Counted from the first letter of the stretch, positions 33,942-43,667 are shown. The stretch is 51,574 bases of DNA from Aphanothece sp. CMT-3BRIN-NPC111 (GCA_019359765.1 JAHHGU010000036.1:1-51574); one strand, 5' to 3'. Notes: generated by a model from the letters alone, not told the origin. A program made the numbers and translations.

Positions 33942-34784
33942 GTGAGTTTGCCTGCGATCGCGTTGTTTTTTTCTGGACTATTGGCACTCAACCCACCGTC
34001 GGGTATCGTATTGCCAATGTTATCGCTTACATCTTCTGTTAACCCCGATCGACAAGCTAAGCTGATGGCTAATGCTTCTGTTATAGGGCGATCACAAACA
34101 CATTTATCTGTTGCAGAAGTAGCGAGATTAGTAACGGTACGGATTTTTAGACATCAAGGGGCTGGATCTGGAGTTATTGTTCGTCACCAAGGGCAAACCT
34201 ATACTGTTTTGACTTGCGATCATGTAGTTAATGATGAGAGTAGAAATAACTATAAAGTTTTAACTGCTGATGGAGTAACTTATCTTGCAAGACGACTAAG
34301 ACAAGTTCAGTTTAATAGTTTGGATGTAGCCTTAGTGCAATTTGAAAGTACTAAGTCTTATCAAGTGGTTGCCTTGGGTGATTCAGAAGCGCTTTCAGTA
34401 GGCGATCGCCTGTATGCTGCGGGATTTCCAAATGATTACTTTTCTAAAAACGCTAACTATATCGAATCTACACACAACTGGGGAACGAAAGCTTTTGTTA
34501 TGACAACTGGAGAGGTTTCTATGTTGTCCCAAAAGGGATTACCCAGAGGCTACAGCTTGGGCTATAGCAATGATGTGAGAGAAGGTATGAGTGGTGGTCC
34601 TATTTTGAATGAAAAAGGGAAGCTAGTTGGAATTAATGGACGCTTAAAGTATCCCTTACAGGGTATTGATGTGTTTTATTTCGCAGATAATACTAGACCA
34701 TCGCAGACACTTTTTGAGAAGATGGAAGCTTTAAGTTGGGCGATTCCAATTTCCCGTTTTCAGCGCCTGATTAGCGGGACTTAG
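33942..34784 (+). CDS. Trypsin-like serine protease, truncated by or ending in a MITE
   Basis: A 280-residue protein. A hydrophobic N-terminus (LPAIALFFSGLLALN) suggests export. The triad is H94 (LTCDHVV), D128 (SLDVALVQFE) and S217 (EGMSGGPILNEKG). The start is a GTG with AAGG upstream; an ATG at 34018 is the alternative. The last residues, S-G-T-stop, are encoded by the left terminal repeat of the element at 34771-34952, so the natural C-terminus may have been replaced. It is the third gene of the secreted-protease run. Confidence 0.87.
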   Translation: MSLPAIALFFSGLLALNPPSGIVLPMLSLTSSVNPDRQAKLMANASVIGRSQTHLSVAEVARLVTVRIFRHQGAGSGVIVRHQGQTYTVLTCDHVVNDESRNNYKVLTADGVTYLARRLRQVQFNSLDVALVQFESTKSYQVVALGDSEALSVGDRLYAAGFPNDYFSKNANYIESTHNWGTKAFVMTTGEVSMLSQKGLPRGYSLGYSNDVREGMSGGPILNEKGKLVGINGRLKYPLQGIDVFYFADNTRPSQTLFEKMEALSWAIPISRFQRLISGT

Positions 34785-34952
34785 ACAAAATCTCCCTCAA
34801 AAATTACTTCAAATCCAGGCAGAGAAAGTCTTTTAGCTCAAATAAGGGTAGCTACAGTATTGACAAGGTTTTTTTGTGCCATCAACCTCTTTGCCTTATC
34901 TAGAGGGAGTTTCATACTGTTTAGCAGCTAGAAAATGTCTAAGTCCCGTTAA
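34771..34952. repeat. MITE-like element with CGGGACTTAGACA inverted ends
   Basis: CGGGACTTAGACA (34775-34787) and its exact reverse complement TGTCTAAGTCCCG (34936-34948) bound a non-coding element. TTA and TAA flank the arms symmetrically. The left arm supplies the stop codon of the upstream protease gene. No transposase is encoded. Confidence 0.7.
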
Positions 34953-35166
34953 GTAAGCTAATGTGCATCCAACTTGCATATTGTCAATTTTTAAGAAAAG
35001 CTGTCAATCCTTCTCCCCCTCTCCCCTGAAGCTCAAACCTGCAAATTAAATGTTTATCAGCTTATTCTCCTGACAGCTACTGCATGACTAAGTTAACTAG
35101 AAGTTCCTTCCCTTAGGGAGGAGCTTCCAATTAATCTTTATTTTACTTAGCGCCAGCTTTAAGCAT
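34953..35166. other. Interval between MITE and the large secreted-protein gene
   Basis: About 210 bases between two converging transcription units. A CT-rich stretch (TTCTCCCCCTCTCCCC) is present. No terminator hairpin with a T-run is obvious. Confidence 0.4.
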
Positions 35167-38118
35167 TTATTGGCAAGTAGAACTTGCTTGAATATTAACG
35201 GTTACAGTGTCAGATCCTAACCGATTTTCTGGTTTGAAGTCCACCGCAAAAGGACTATAAGCAGATGCTGTAACACTATAGGTTTTTGGTGGTAGAGAAC
35301 AGGCTGGTGCCCTTAATTCACGGGATCTCAACTGGGTATTTGCCGCTTGAAAACCAAGATATTGTAAATCTCCTGGATCGTTAGTTTCCCATACCAATCG
35401 GGGACAACCCAAGGGAATATCAGGTAGATCAATTGAGCCTATTTTCCTTGGAGAACCATTTACGGGTCTAGCTAGATCGTCTGTATAACCTTTGTATCCG
35501 TCAGGCCACTGGAAAGGGCTGATACTGGTATTCTTCTTAAACCAGCCTGATATATCAAATGAAATCTTAACGGGTTTTGTACAATAAGTTTTTCCACCAG
35601 TGCAGCCCAAAAAACCTGTAGGGTCACAAATTTTTGGTGTTTTTACACATAAACCAGGTATAATCTCTTTCTCAATAGGTGGAAAAATCAACTCATTAAC
35701 CGAAAACATCTCAATGTTAATAAAAGTACCAATTCCAAAATCGATTGCAGGAGCTACATTACCTTTAGTAATTTTTGCTTCCAAGTTAAGCTCTTGATCT
35801 TGAGAGTGATTGTAAGTTTCTGTTGCTGGGTTAACAATATTAACTGTTGTTGGTACTTGTCTAGTTCCTGCTACTGCGTCAGCTTGTAAACTGAGCGCTG
35901 GTCCTGCTGCATCATATACTAAGAACTGTAGCCTAGGTATAACAGAAACTACTGCCCTGCCCTCTACACTTGCTTGGCCTCCAGACAAAGGTCTGATATA
36001 GCTTTTGAATCCAGGTCGCTCTCCCTTCCATATCCCTACAACTGGATCATAGGTCACTTTAAAATTACCTTCGGCTCCAAATTCAAATCCTACGATTCCG
36101 TCTGTGTAACACATCGAAAGACCTGAGTTTAGCTGTAGGGGAACTTGAAAATATACAGCTATCCAAACTGGTACAGGGCCAATTGAAAATGCAATCCGAG
36201 GAGCACTAGAATCTATCTTAAATAATGTCCATTGATTTTTGTAGCCTAATCTATACAATGCATCTAGAGTTACTCCTCCTACTAGCCGCGCTCTTGCACC
36301 ACCGTCAATAGTTAGCGCTACTCCGCTAAGGGTTTTTTGAAGAGGTTTATTAAAGCTAATTTTGCCAGACATCCGAGGCTTAAATTCATAGGCAACAAAT
36401 CCTTTAGAGTGAATTCTATATTCTTGCCCAGTTCTGGCAGCAGATTGTTGTGTTTTTGGATTTGGCTCTTTACCGTTAATCCGATTACTCTGGTAATCAG
36501 AATTATCTCCTTTGTGCCACAAGTTACCTTTACGTTCATTGACATTAAGTAGAGTTATTTCATACCTTTTGGTAGGAATAGTTAACTCTGGTGTCCAGCT
36601 CAGATCTCCTAGGTCGGGCTTAAGCTGACAGTTATAAGGGGGAAATGGCTCTGGCAGTGGATTTCGTATAACTTCTTGAGCTACTTTATAGTTAGATTTT
36701 TGGGATATTACCTTTTGTGCCCTTCTCTTTGGAGGAAGCAAGATAGTATCTTTAGCCGCCATGAGATTGGGAGTTGAATTTTGGACTAAATCTAAGTTTT
36801 TGCAAGGATTGGGAAGATTAATACCTTTCAATAACTCGTCTAATGGTTTATTGTTAACATTTGACCATCCAGGTTGTATGGGACGGAAACCGACAACCTG
36901 TTTCGGGTCATTAACTGAAGAACACAATCTCGGATCTGCATCTGGATCTGAGCACTGTACTGGACTGATAACATCATATTTAGTCAGGTCAATTTCTCCA
37001 TTACTATCGAAGTTCTTGTCACCCTTTTCAATGATGTCTGTCAGTTCGCTAACGATTTCAGCTTGAAAACAAATCGCATCCTTTGGTGCTGTCGCTCCTA
37101 AAACACTCGCTGTTGGTATGATGGAGCCTAATTTCATAGGAGGTAATGCTTGTTCTACTCCTTCCACAAGTCTTGCCGGAGCATCTACTCCTAAATCGGG
37201 TCCAAACCAGGGAACAAAAACGTCGTTCAACTTAAGTTTTGGCAAGGATTCATCATCTTTAATACATATAAATCCTTGTTGTAAATTCACATCATATATA
37301 TGCTTGTTGGATTGAAGCCCCGTTTTATTATGAGGGACTTTAACGCCAGGGGCAATTTTAGTGTCAGAGGAACTGACTGTAAAGCTGACTATATCCCAAT
37401 TTTCTCGACCATCTGGAACTTTTACCTTTGCCTTAATTGTTTCATTCTTTACTTGGTCTAAGTGGTAATTCAAAGTTGAACCGCTACCTATGGTCTGATT
37501 ATCTATGTTTTGCCAAACCATACCGCTAGAAATATCCTTACCTTTTTCATCTCGTGCTTCGGCCTTTAAACTTATATTTTGACCTATTGTATAAGGATTA
37601 CCATCGATCTCCGAGGCATTAGTAATCACAACATTAATGCCGTTTAAAGGTGCTCCACCCGTAGAACCTGGAATCTTAGCTACAGTTGATATCGGATTAC
37701 CTGTACGACCAAGCCCTACAACAATTACTGCTGAATTACCTCGAACTTCTGTGGTGTAAATAACTCCTATTAAGTTATTAAAATCTACAAAACCGACGCG
37801 ATTGCTATTTTGGTTAAAGCACGACCTGAGAGCCTCCGCTAGATTTCTGACTTCTTGTCTAGTCCGACTCTCAGTTAATTCTTGTGCATTAAATTCTTTT
37901 GTATTTAGACAAATAAACTGATTCTGGAATTTTTGCCTAATTTCAGTTTCCAAGCTACTGGCTGCTACCAGATCTGAAGTTGCTTTGACTTGCGAGGTAA
38001 CTGACGAATGAACAAAGCTGAGCGCCGCTTGCGGCATCCGTATTATTGATATACTAGCAAATAACAAAGCTAGACCAATATTCAGTAAAGACCGGACTGC
38101 TTTTCTAGAAAGTTTCAT
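35167..38118 (-). CDS. Large secreted protein of unknown function
   Basis: A 983-residue protein with an N-terminal signal sequence (LLNIGLALLFASISIIRMP). Residues about 150-255 look like an immunoglobulin-like or bacterial surface repeat (VVITNASEIDGNPYTIGQNI, ending DIVSFTV). The centre is rich in beta-prone sequence and paired Cys. A Cys-dense stretch lies near the end (GLCVKTPKICDPTGFLGCTG, then GKTYC). No catalytic motif is recognised. The gene is AT-rich and I see no HIP1 octamer within its 3 kb, unlike its neighbours, which suggests foreign or rapidly changing DNA. It converges on the protease/COP23 run. Confidence 0.8.
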   Translation of the reverse strand: MKLSRKAVRSLLNIGLALLFASISIIRMPQAALSFVHSSVTSQVKATSDLVAASSLETEIRQKFQNQFICLNTKEFNAQELTESRTRQEVRNLAEALRSCFNQNSNRVGFVDFNNLIGVIYTTEVRGNSAVIVVGLGRTGNPISTVAKIPGSTGGAPLNGINVVITNASEIDGNPYTIGQNISLKAEARDEKGKDISSGMVWQNIDNQTIGSGSTLNYHLDQVKNETIKAKVKVPDGRENWDIVSFTVSSSDTKIAPGVKVPHNKTGLQSNKHIYDVNLQQGFICIKDDESLPKLKLNDVFVPWFGPDLGVDAPARLVEGVEQALPPMKLGSIIPTASVLGATAPKDAICFQAEIVSELTDIIEKGDKNFDSNGEIDLTKYDVISPVQCSDPDADPRLCSSVNDPKQVVGFRPIQPGWSNVNNKPLDELLKGINLPNPCKNLDLVQNSTPNLMAAKDTILLPPKRRAQKVISQKSNYKVAQEVIRNPLPEPFPPYNCQLKPDLGDLSWTPELTIPTKRYEITLLNVNERKGNLWHKGDNSDYQSNRINGKEPNPKTQQSAARTGQEYRIHSKGFVAYEFKPRMSGKISFNKPLQKTLSGVALTIDGGARARLVGGVTLDALYRLGYKNQWTLFKIDSSAPRIAFSIGPVPVWIAVYFQVPLQLNSGLSMCYTDGIVGFEFGAEGNFKVTYDPVVGIWKGERPGFKSYIRPLSGGQASVEGRAVVSVIPRLQFLVYDAAGPALSLQADAVAGTRQVPTTVNIVNPATETYNHSQDQELNLEAKITKGNVAPAIDFGIGTFINIEMFSVNELIFPPIEKEIIPGLCVKTPKICDPTGFLGCTGGKTYCTKPVKISFDISGWFKKNTSISPFQWPDGYKGYTDDLARPVNGSPRKIGSIDLPDIPLGCPRLVWETNDPGDLQYLGFQAANTQLRSRELRAPACSLPPKTYSVTASAYSPFAVDFKPENRLGSDTVTVNIQASSTCQ

Positions 38119-38437
38119 AACTGCTCAAGCGGCGCTGTTATTTTACTGACTCATCCATACAGGATAGTAGATTTAATCAAAAATTTTAGTTTGTTTTTAT
38201 ATGTCTTTACATTTGGTTGGCTGAGCAATTTTTTTAGTTCGCTTTTTAATATGTGATTGAGCAGTAATTAAATATTGGTAAATCGTCAAGCTATTTTTAT
38301 TATTTTGTTATATAAATAAATATTTAAATAACAAAGATTACATAGTTCTTAATCATTACTGGCTACTTTTATAGTGGTAGCGTAGATTGGCGATCGCGCA
38401 GCCTAGCTCGGTTATGATTGGTTGTTGTGCCTGAATC
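38119..38437. other. AT-rich divergent promoter region
   Basis: About 320 very AT-rich bases between the divergent secreted-protein gene and recJ. One HIP1 site lies near 38391. No clear promoter or dyad was identified. Confidence 0.45.
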
Positions 38438-40510
38438 ATGACGACTGTGCCAGACCGCTATATTTCTGAATCATCCCGACGGCCTCCCCAATTGCCCAAC
38501 CACCGATGGCAGATTGCACCGGCGCAAGCAGAACTGGCACAACAGCTAGCTCAAGCTAACAATCTTTCACCGCTACTAGCTCAAGTGCTAATTAACCGGG
38601 GCATAGAGACGCCGGAACAGGCACAGATGTATTTAGACCCAGAGGCATCGGTTTTGCCTTCACCAGTCGAGGAATTCCCCGACTTAGCAATTAGCGTAGA
38701 GTTGTTGAAGGATGCGATCGCATCTCAACAAAAAATTGCCATCTGTGGGGACTATGATGCCGATGGCATGACCAGCACAGCTTTGTTATTAAGGGCGCTG
38801 CGGTGGTTAGGCGCTCAAGTTGATTACGCCATTCCCAGCCGTATGAAAGAAGGTTACGGGATTAATCGGCGGATTATAGAAGAGTTTCACAGTGAAGGCG
38901 TTCAGTTAATTTTAACCGTAGATAACGGTATCTCAGCGGTTGAACCAATTGCCAGGGCGCGAGAACTAAATTTAAAAGTTATCATCACTGACCACCACGA
39001 CCTCCCCCCCGTGCTGCCCCCAGCTGATGCTATTCTCAATCCCAAGCTGATTTCTGAATCTTCGCCCTATCGCGGCGTTGCTGGTGTGGGAGTTGCTTAT
39101 ATTTTGGCGGTGGTTCTCGCCCAGAGTTTAGGTAAACATCAAGGATTGACCGCCCAGCTGCTGGAACTATTTACCCTAGGCACAATTGCCGATTTAGCAC
39201 CCTTAACTGGTGTCAACCGCCGCTGGCTAAAGCGAGGTTTGCGATTGCTGCCAGAATCGCAATTGACAGGCGTACAGGCATTAATTCAGATAGCAGGGGT
39301 ACAACAGGGAACGGATAAAAGTCAGGGGAATGCAAAATCCTCTAGCACTATCCAAAATCCCAAAACTCTCAAGCCGGAGGATATTGGTTTTCGTCTCGGT
39401 CCCCGCATCAACGCTATTGGACGCTTAGCTGACCCCCAGATTGTGATTGAGTTGCTGACAACAACTGACATGGGAGTGGCGCTGGAACGGGCGATGCAGT
39501 GCGAACAAATTAACCAACACCGCCAGCAACTATGCGAGCAAATTGAACGAGAGGCGATCGCAAATATTGAGCAAAGCCAGGTAAACTTGCAGCAACAGCG
39601 CGTGTTGGTGATTGTGCAACCAAACTGGCATCACGGCGTGATTGGAATTGTCGCCTCCCGCTTGCTGGAACGCTACGGCGTGCCAGTGTTCATTGGCACT
39701 TATGAGGATGAGGAACACATCCGAGGGTCAGCGCGGGGAATTCCGGAGTTTCATGTATTTGAAGCTTTGGAGTTTTGCAAAGATTTATTAGAAAAACATG
39801 GCGGACACAAGGCAGCGGCTGGTTTTTCTCTACTGGCTAAGAATTTAGATGAATTGCGATCGCGCCTTAGCACCTTTGCCCACCAGTCCCTGCAACCAGA
39901 ACACCTAAAACCACTGATCTCAATTGATGTCCAGGCGGATTTGCATCAGATTAATTCCCACCTCTACCACCAAATTGACGCCCTTCACCCTTGCGGCATT
40001 GAAAACCCCGACCCTGTGTTTTGGACGCCTAATCTCCGAGTCGTTGAACAACAGCTTGTGGGTAAGGGTCACATCAAACTCACACTCGCGCAGGACAACC
40101 CACCCATGAAAATTAAAGCAATTGCCTGGCGCTGGGGCGATCGCTTTCCCCTACCTTCTCAAGTGGATATCGCCTATAAACTACGAGAAAATACCTGGAA
40201 TGGCAACACTAGCATAGAGCTAGAATTAGTAGGCCTCCGACTTCCGGCTACATCCTCACCTGCATCTGGTCGCGGCATAGCTGAATTTGACTATAACCAG
40301 CGTCATTACACCTGTAGCCTATCCCAGCCTTTGAATGAATTACGCATCAGGAATCCTGAAGGTAAAGTATTGGCGATTCAGCAAGGCCAAAAAACCGGCG
40401 TCTTAGGAAAAACGCGGTCAGAAGCTCATGAGGTGGATGTCACGCAATCCCCTTATTACCAACTTATCCAGGCGGCTATGCGTGCTTTGGCAATGCCGGG
40501 AAATAAATAA
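38438..40510 (+). CDS. recJ: Single-stranded-DNA-specific exonuclease RecJ
   Basis: RecJ degrades single-stranded DNA 5' to 3' in recombination and mismatch repair. At 690 residues it is longer than the E. coli protein. The DHH-family motifs are present: CGDYDADGMTS (D105, D107), TVDNGIS, ITDHHDLPP (D185, H186, H187) and the DHHA1 part GGHKAAAGFS. Near residues 291-312 a low-complexity insert (KSQGNAKSSSTIQNPKTL) is translated from STRR-like repeats (ATCCAAAATCCCAAAA). The last 80 residues extend beyond the usual end. psb30 lies convergent 86 bases away. Confidence 0.94.
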   Translation: MTTVPDRYISESSRRPPQLPNHRWQIAPAQAELAQQLAQANNLSPLLAQVLINRGIETPEQAQMYLDPEASVLPSPVEEFPDLAISVELLKDAIASQQKIAICGDYDADGMTSTALLLRALRWLGAQVDYAIPSRMKEGYGINRRIIEEFHSEGVQLILTVDNGISAVEPIARARELNLKVIITDHHDLPPVLPPADAILNPKLISESSPYRGVAGVGVAYILAVVLAQSLGKHQGLTAQLLELFTLGTIADLAPLTGVNRRWLKRGLRLLPESQLTGVQALIQIAGVQQGTDKSQGNAKSSSTIQNPKTLKPEDIGFRLGPRINAIGRLADPQIVIELLTTTDMGVALERAMQCEQINQHRQQLCEQIEREAIANIEQSQVNLQQQRVLVIVQPNWHHGVIGIVASRLLERYGVPVFIGTYEDEEHIRGSARGIPEFHVFEALEFCKDLLEKHGGHKAAAGFSLLAKNLDELRSRLSTFAHQSLQPEHLKPLISIDVQADLHQINSHLYHQIDALHPCGIENPDPVFWTPNLRVVEQQLVGKGHIKLTLAQDNPPMKIKAIAWRWGDRFPLPSQVDIAYKLRENTWNGNTSIELELVGLRLPATSSPASGRGIAEFDYNQRHYTCSLSQPLNELRIRNPEGKVLAIQQGQKTGVLGKTRSEAHEVDVTQSPYYQLIQAAMRALAMPGNK

Positions 40511-40595
40511 TTATTAATAGCGTGTTGGGGTTGTTGGTAATTGGTCAAAGGTAATTTTCTTTCCCATTACCAATCACCAATCACCCGTGACCCTA

Positions 40596-40736
40596 TTACA
40601 GGTTGCCGCGCACCGCTGCCAGCAAGAAGATGACCACTGGTCCAGCAATCACGATTAACGCTAGCATAGTCAGCTGAGCAATAACTTCCCAGTTGATGCT
40701 GCTGATCGCATCGAAGATCCCAGATATAAAGTCCAT
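40596..40736 (-). CDS. psb30: Photosystem II subunit Psb30 (Ycf12)
   Basis: A 46-residue single-span thylakoid protein. INWEVIAQLTMLALIVIAGP, VVIFLLAAVRGNL is the conserved Psb30/Ycf12 core, which stabilises photosystem II near cytochrome b559 and PsbJ/PsbK. GGGAGGAAAA immediately precedes the ATG at 40736, a strong ribosome site. It is too short for ordinary ORF thresholds. It is convergent with recJ; an IR (TTGGTAAT/ATTACCAA, about 40534-40574) lies between them and may end both transcripts. Confidence 0.93.
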   Translation of the reverse strand: MDFISGIFDAISSINWEVIAQLTMLALIVIAGPVVIFLLAAVRGNL

Positions 40737-40882
40737 TTTTCCTCCCGAATTGACCCAACTGATTTGGATGACTCAGCAAAACCCGCCCTATATATTACCT
40801 GGCAAGCGCTGGTCTTTTTTAAGGAACTTTACAAAAGTATAACTAATTATATAAAAATACACAATACGTAGTCAGTTGGAGA

Positions 40883-40909
40883 TTGTCAGTTGTTAAAAAC
40901 AACTGACAA
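40883..40909. terminator. Perfect 12-bp hairpin downstream of glcD
   Basis: TTGTCAGTTGTT (40883-40894) and AACAACTGACAA (40898-40909) pair fully around a three-base A loop. It begins seven bases past the glcD stop on the minus strand. No long T-run follows, but position and perfection favour a terminator. Confidence 0.65.
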
Positions 40910-40915
40910 CTGGCA

Positions 40916-42427
40916 TTAGAAACGTTCTACTGACTCAAACTGCTTTGTACTCTCAGCCCTAGCTGCCTCCCCACAGGTGCGAGGCGTAGGGAAAATTTTT
41001 CCCGGATTAGCTAACTGCTTGGGATTAAAAACTTCGCGCACCCATTGCATCGTTTCTAAATCTGCCTCAGTAAACATTTCTGGCATATAACAACGCTTAT
41101 CTGCGCCAATTCCATGTTCCCCAGAAATACTGCCGCCTACTTTCACACAAAGTTTGAGAATTTCTCCGCCTAATTCTTCTACTTTCTCTAAAGCTCCAGG
41201 AACGGAATTGTCATAAAGAATCAGCGGGTGAAGATTGCCATCGCCAGCATGAAAAACATTAGCAACGAAATAGCCATGCTTCTCACCTAAAGCCTCAATT
41301 TCTTTGAGTACAAATGGTAATTGAGTGCGAGGAATTACGCCATCTTGCACATAATAATCAGGGCTAATGTGACCCATGGCAGCAAAAGTGGCTTTGCGAC
41401 CTTTCCATAATTTTAGGCGTGTTTCGGGGTCGCTAGCCGTGGTGATGGTACGTGCCCCATTTTTTGTGCAAATTTCTGCAACCAGGTGTTTATTAGTTGC
41501 TACTTCCACTTCTAAACCGTCTAATTCCACCAGCAGGATGGCACCAGCATCTCTGGGATAACAGCCAGTTGCCACAACGTCTTCAACGGCGTTGATGCTG
41601 AGGTTGTCCATCATCTCCATGCCACCGGGAATAATACCCGCACTGATGATGTCGGAGACAGCGCCGCCAGCTTCTTCAACAGTGTTAAAGTCTGCCAGAA
41701 GCACGCAAATTGATTCAGGTGTTTTTAAAATTCTCAGGGTAATTTCTGTGGCAATGCCCAGGGTGCCTTCTGAGCCAACAAATAGACCAGTAAGATCGTA
41801 ACCGGGCATTTCAAAACTTTCTCCGCCCACGTCTACAATCGAGCCATCAGGAAGCACGAGTTTTAAACCTAAAACGTGGTTGGTGGTGACTCCATATTTG
41901 AGGCAATGAACGCCACCGGAGTTTTCAGCCACGTTGCCACCAACTGAGCAAATAATTTGGCTAGAGGGATCGGGGGCGTAATAGAAACCGGCACCGCTGA
42001 CGGCTTGTGTTACCCAATTGTTAATGACTCCAGGCTGTACGACGACTCGCTGATTTTCCAGGTCGATGTCCAGGATTTTCTTCATTAAGGCGGTGACAAT
42101 CAAGACGCAGCCTTCCACTGGTAGGGCACCCCCAGATAAACCAGTGCCAGCACCTCGTGCCACCCAAGGAAGCTGATTGCGATCGCATATCTTCACAATC
42201 TCCGCCACTTGTTCCGTCGTTCTAGGCAGCACTACCACCGCTGGGCGTTGGCGGTAGCTGGTCAAACCATCACACTCGTAAGTGATTAACTCCTCACGAC
42301 GCTGCATAACGCCGTTTTTACCAACAACAGCTTCAAATTGCTTAACGATCGGTTGCCAGTGACGTTGTTGTTGTTTTTCTTCGGTGAGCATCAGGGTTTC
42401 CAAAAAGAGGTGCGATCGCTCAGTCAT
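40916..42427 (-). CDS. glcD: Glycolate oxidase/dehydrogenase FAD-linked subunit
   Basis: GlcD oxidises glycolate to glyoxylate, a photorespiratory step after phosphoglycolate is dephosphorylated. The protein is 503 residues. The FAD-binding part has RGAGTGLSGGALP, DPSSQIICSVGGNVAENSGG and VGSEGTLGIATE; the C-terminal domain ends FNPKQLANPGKIFP with the GSISGEHGIGADK block. Cyanobacteria use this FAD-linked dehydrogenase alone or with GlcE/F; those are not adjacent. The first ATG (42427) is used; an ATG at 42391 is possible. It diverges from sbtA, so one 270-base region may control both. Confidence 0.95.
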   Translation of the reverse strand: MTERSHLFLETLMLTEEKQQQRHWQPIVKQFEAVVGKNGVMQRREELITYECDGLTSYRQRPAVVVLPRTTEQVAEIVKICDRNQLPWVARGAGTGLSGGALPVEGCVLIVTALMKKILDIDLENQRVVVQPGVINNWVTQAVSGAGFYYAPDPSSQIICSVGGNVAENSGGVHCLKYGVTTNHVLGLKLVLPDGSIVDVGGESFEMPGYDLTGLFVGSEGTLGIATEITLRILKTPESICVLLADFNTVEEAGGAVSDIISAGIIPGGMEMMDNLSINAVEDVVATGCYPRDAGAILLVELDGLEVEVATNKHLVAEICTKNGARTITTASDPETRLKLWKGRKATFAAMGHISPDYYVQDGVIPRTQLPFVLKEIEALGEKHGYFVANVFHAGDGNLHPLILYDNSVPGALEKVEELGGEILKLCVKVGGSISGEHGIGADKRCYMPEMFTEADLETMQWVREVFNPKQLANPGKIFPTPRTCGEAARAESTKQFESVERF

Positions 42428-42592
42428 GCGCGAGGTATTCTATCTCAATTTTATAGATTCAAGCGTGAATGTTGAGTTTGCAGGAACTACGTAAACTTTT
42501 GTATGTTTTGGGAAATAAACTTTAAAAGTAAGTTATAGCAATCTTTTCAGCCAATTGGCACCCGGTTTTAGCTTCTCTAGTCTTAGCCCCAA

Positions 42593-42621
42593 TTGACATG
42601 GGTAGCAATACACGATAAATC
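42593..42621 (+). promoter_or_regulatory. Candidate sbtA promoter
   Basis: TTGACA at 42593-42598 is followed after 17 bases by TAAATC at 42616-42621. The -35 is perfect, the -10 weak. It points to sbtA about 75 bases downstream. A weak -10 would fit an activator-dependent gene, but no LysR-type site was identified with confidence. Confidence 0.35.
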
Positions 42622-42697
42622 ATAATGCATCAGTTAAATTTTTTGAGATGAAACATTTCTTGAATTGCCAACTTCACCAGCATGAGGAGGGATGGAA

Positions 42698-43666
42698 ATG
42701 GATGGCAGCTTGATTGTATCCAACATCCTGAATCCGCCAATTTTGTTTTTCTTTTTGGGGATGGCTGCTGTTTTTGCCAAATCCGATCTAGAAATTCCTC
42801 CTCCTGTACCCAAACTATTATCGCTTTATCTGCTGTTTGCGATTGGTTTTAAAGGAGGGGTAGAGCTAATTAAAAGCGGCATTACTCAGGAAGTAATTCT
42901 AACGCTCATCGCAGCAATGTTGATGGCGTCTTTGGTGCCAATTTACACCTTTTTTATCCTGAAGCTCAAGCTGGATACTTATGATGCTGCGGCGATCGCT
43001 GCCACCTACGGCTCTATCAGTGCTGTCACCTTTATCACCGCTAGCGCGTTTCTCACTGAGCTGGGCATTCACTTTGATGGTTATATGGTAGCAGCCCTTG
43101 CCCTGATGGAATCTCCCGCTATCATTGTCGGCATCATCTTAGTTAATATGTTCACCACTGATGAAAAGCGAGAATTTTCTTGGTCAGAAGTATTGAAAGA
43201 AGCATTTTTGAATAGTTCAGTATTTCTGTTGGTTGGTAGCCTCTTCATTGGGGTATTAACAGGAGAACGCGGTTGGCACGTATTAGAACCCTTTACACAA
43301 GGGTTATTTTATGGCCTTCTTACCTTCTTTTTACTAGACATGGGACTAGTCGCGGCTAAAAGAATTAAAGATTTGCAAAAAACCGGAGTTTTCCTGATTT
43401 TATTTGCCATACTAATTCCAGTAGTCAATGCAGCCATTGGGTTAGTGATTGCCAAATTCATCGGTATGCCTCAGGGAGATGCGCTTTTGTTTGCTGTGTT
43501 GTGTGCCAGCGCCTCTTACATCGCAGTGCCGGCTGCTATGCGATTGACTGTTCCGGAAGCGAACCCCAGTCTGTACGTTTCTACCGCTCTGGCAGTTACA
43601 TTCCCGTTCAATATTATCGTGGGTATTCCGTTATATCTCTACGGAATTAACTTGTTTTGGAGGTAA
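42698..43666 (+). CDS. sbtA: SbtA-like sodium-dependent bicarbonate transporter
   Basis: A 322-residue inner-membrane protein with about ten hydrophobic segments in two pseudo-repeats. AATYGSISAVTFITASAFL and CASASYIAVPAAMRLTVPEA correspond to the paired substrate-binding regions of SbtA (Ser-rich GxVSGST and SSSDISGPP in Synechocystis). It is shorter than the 374-residue Synechocystis protein, lacking much of the central cytoplasmic loop. The second ATG (42698) is chosen because GGAGGG lies seven bases before it and abuts the first ATG (42692). The sbtB gene follows one base after the stop. Confidence 0.88.
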   Translation: MDGSLIVSNILNPPILFFFLGMAAVFAKSDLEIPPPVPKLLSLYLLFAIGFKGGVELIKSGITQEVILTLIAAMLMASLVPIYTFFILKLKLDTYDAAAIAATYGSISAVTFITASAFLTELGIHFDGYMVAALALMESPAIIVGIILVNMFTTDEKREFSWSEVLKEAFLNSSVFLLVGSLFIGVLTGERGWHVLEPFTQGLFYGLLTFFLLDMGLVAAKRIKDLQKTGVFLILFAILIPVVNAAIGLVIAKFIGMPQGDALLFAVLCASASYIAVPAAMRLTVPEANPSLYVSTALAVTFPFNIIVGIPLYLYGINLFWR

Positions 43667-43667
43667 T

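Noticed and set aside
42428..42697. LysR-type (CmpR/NdhR) operator between glcD and sbtA
   Set aside because: Only loose matches such as CATC-N15-GATG were found; none fits a known consensus well enough to annotate.
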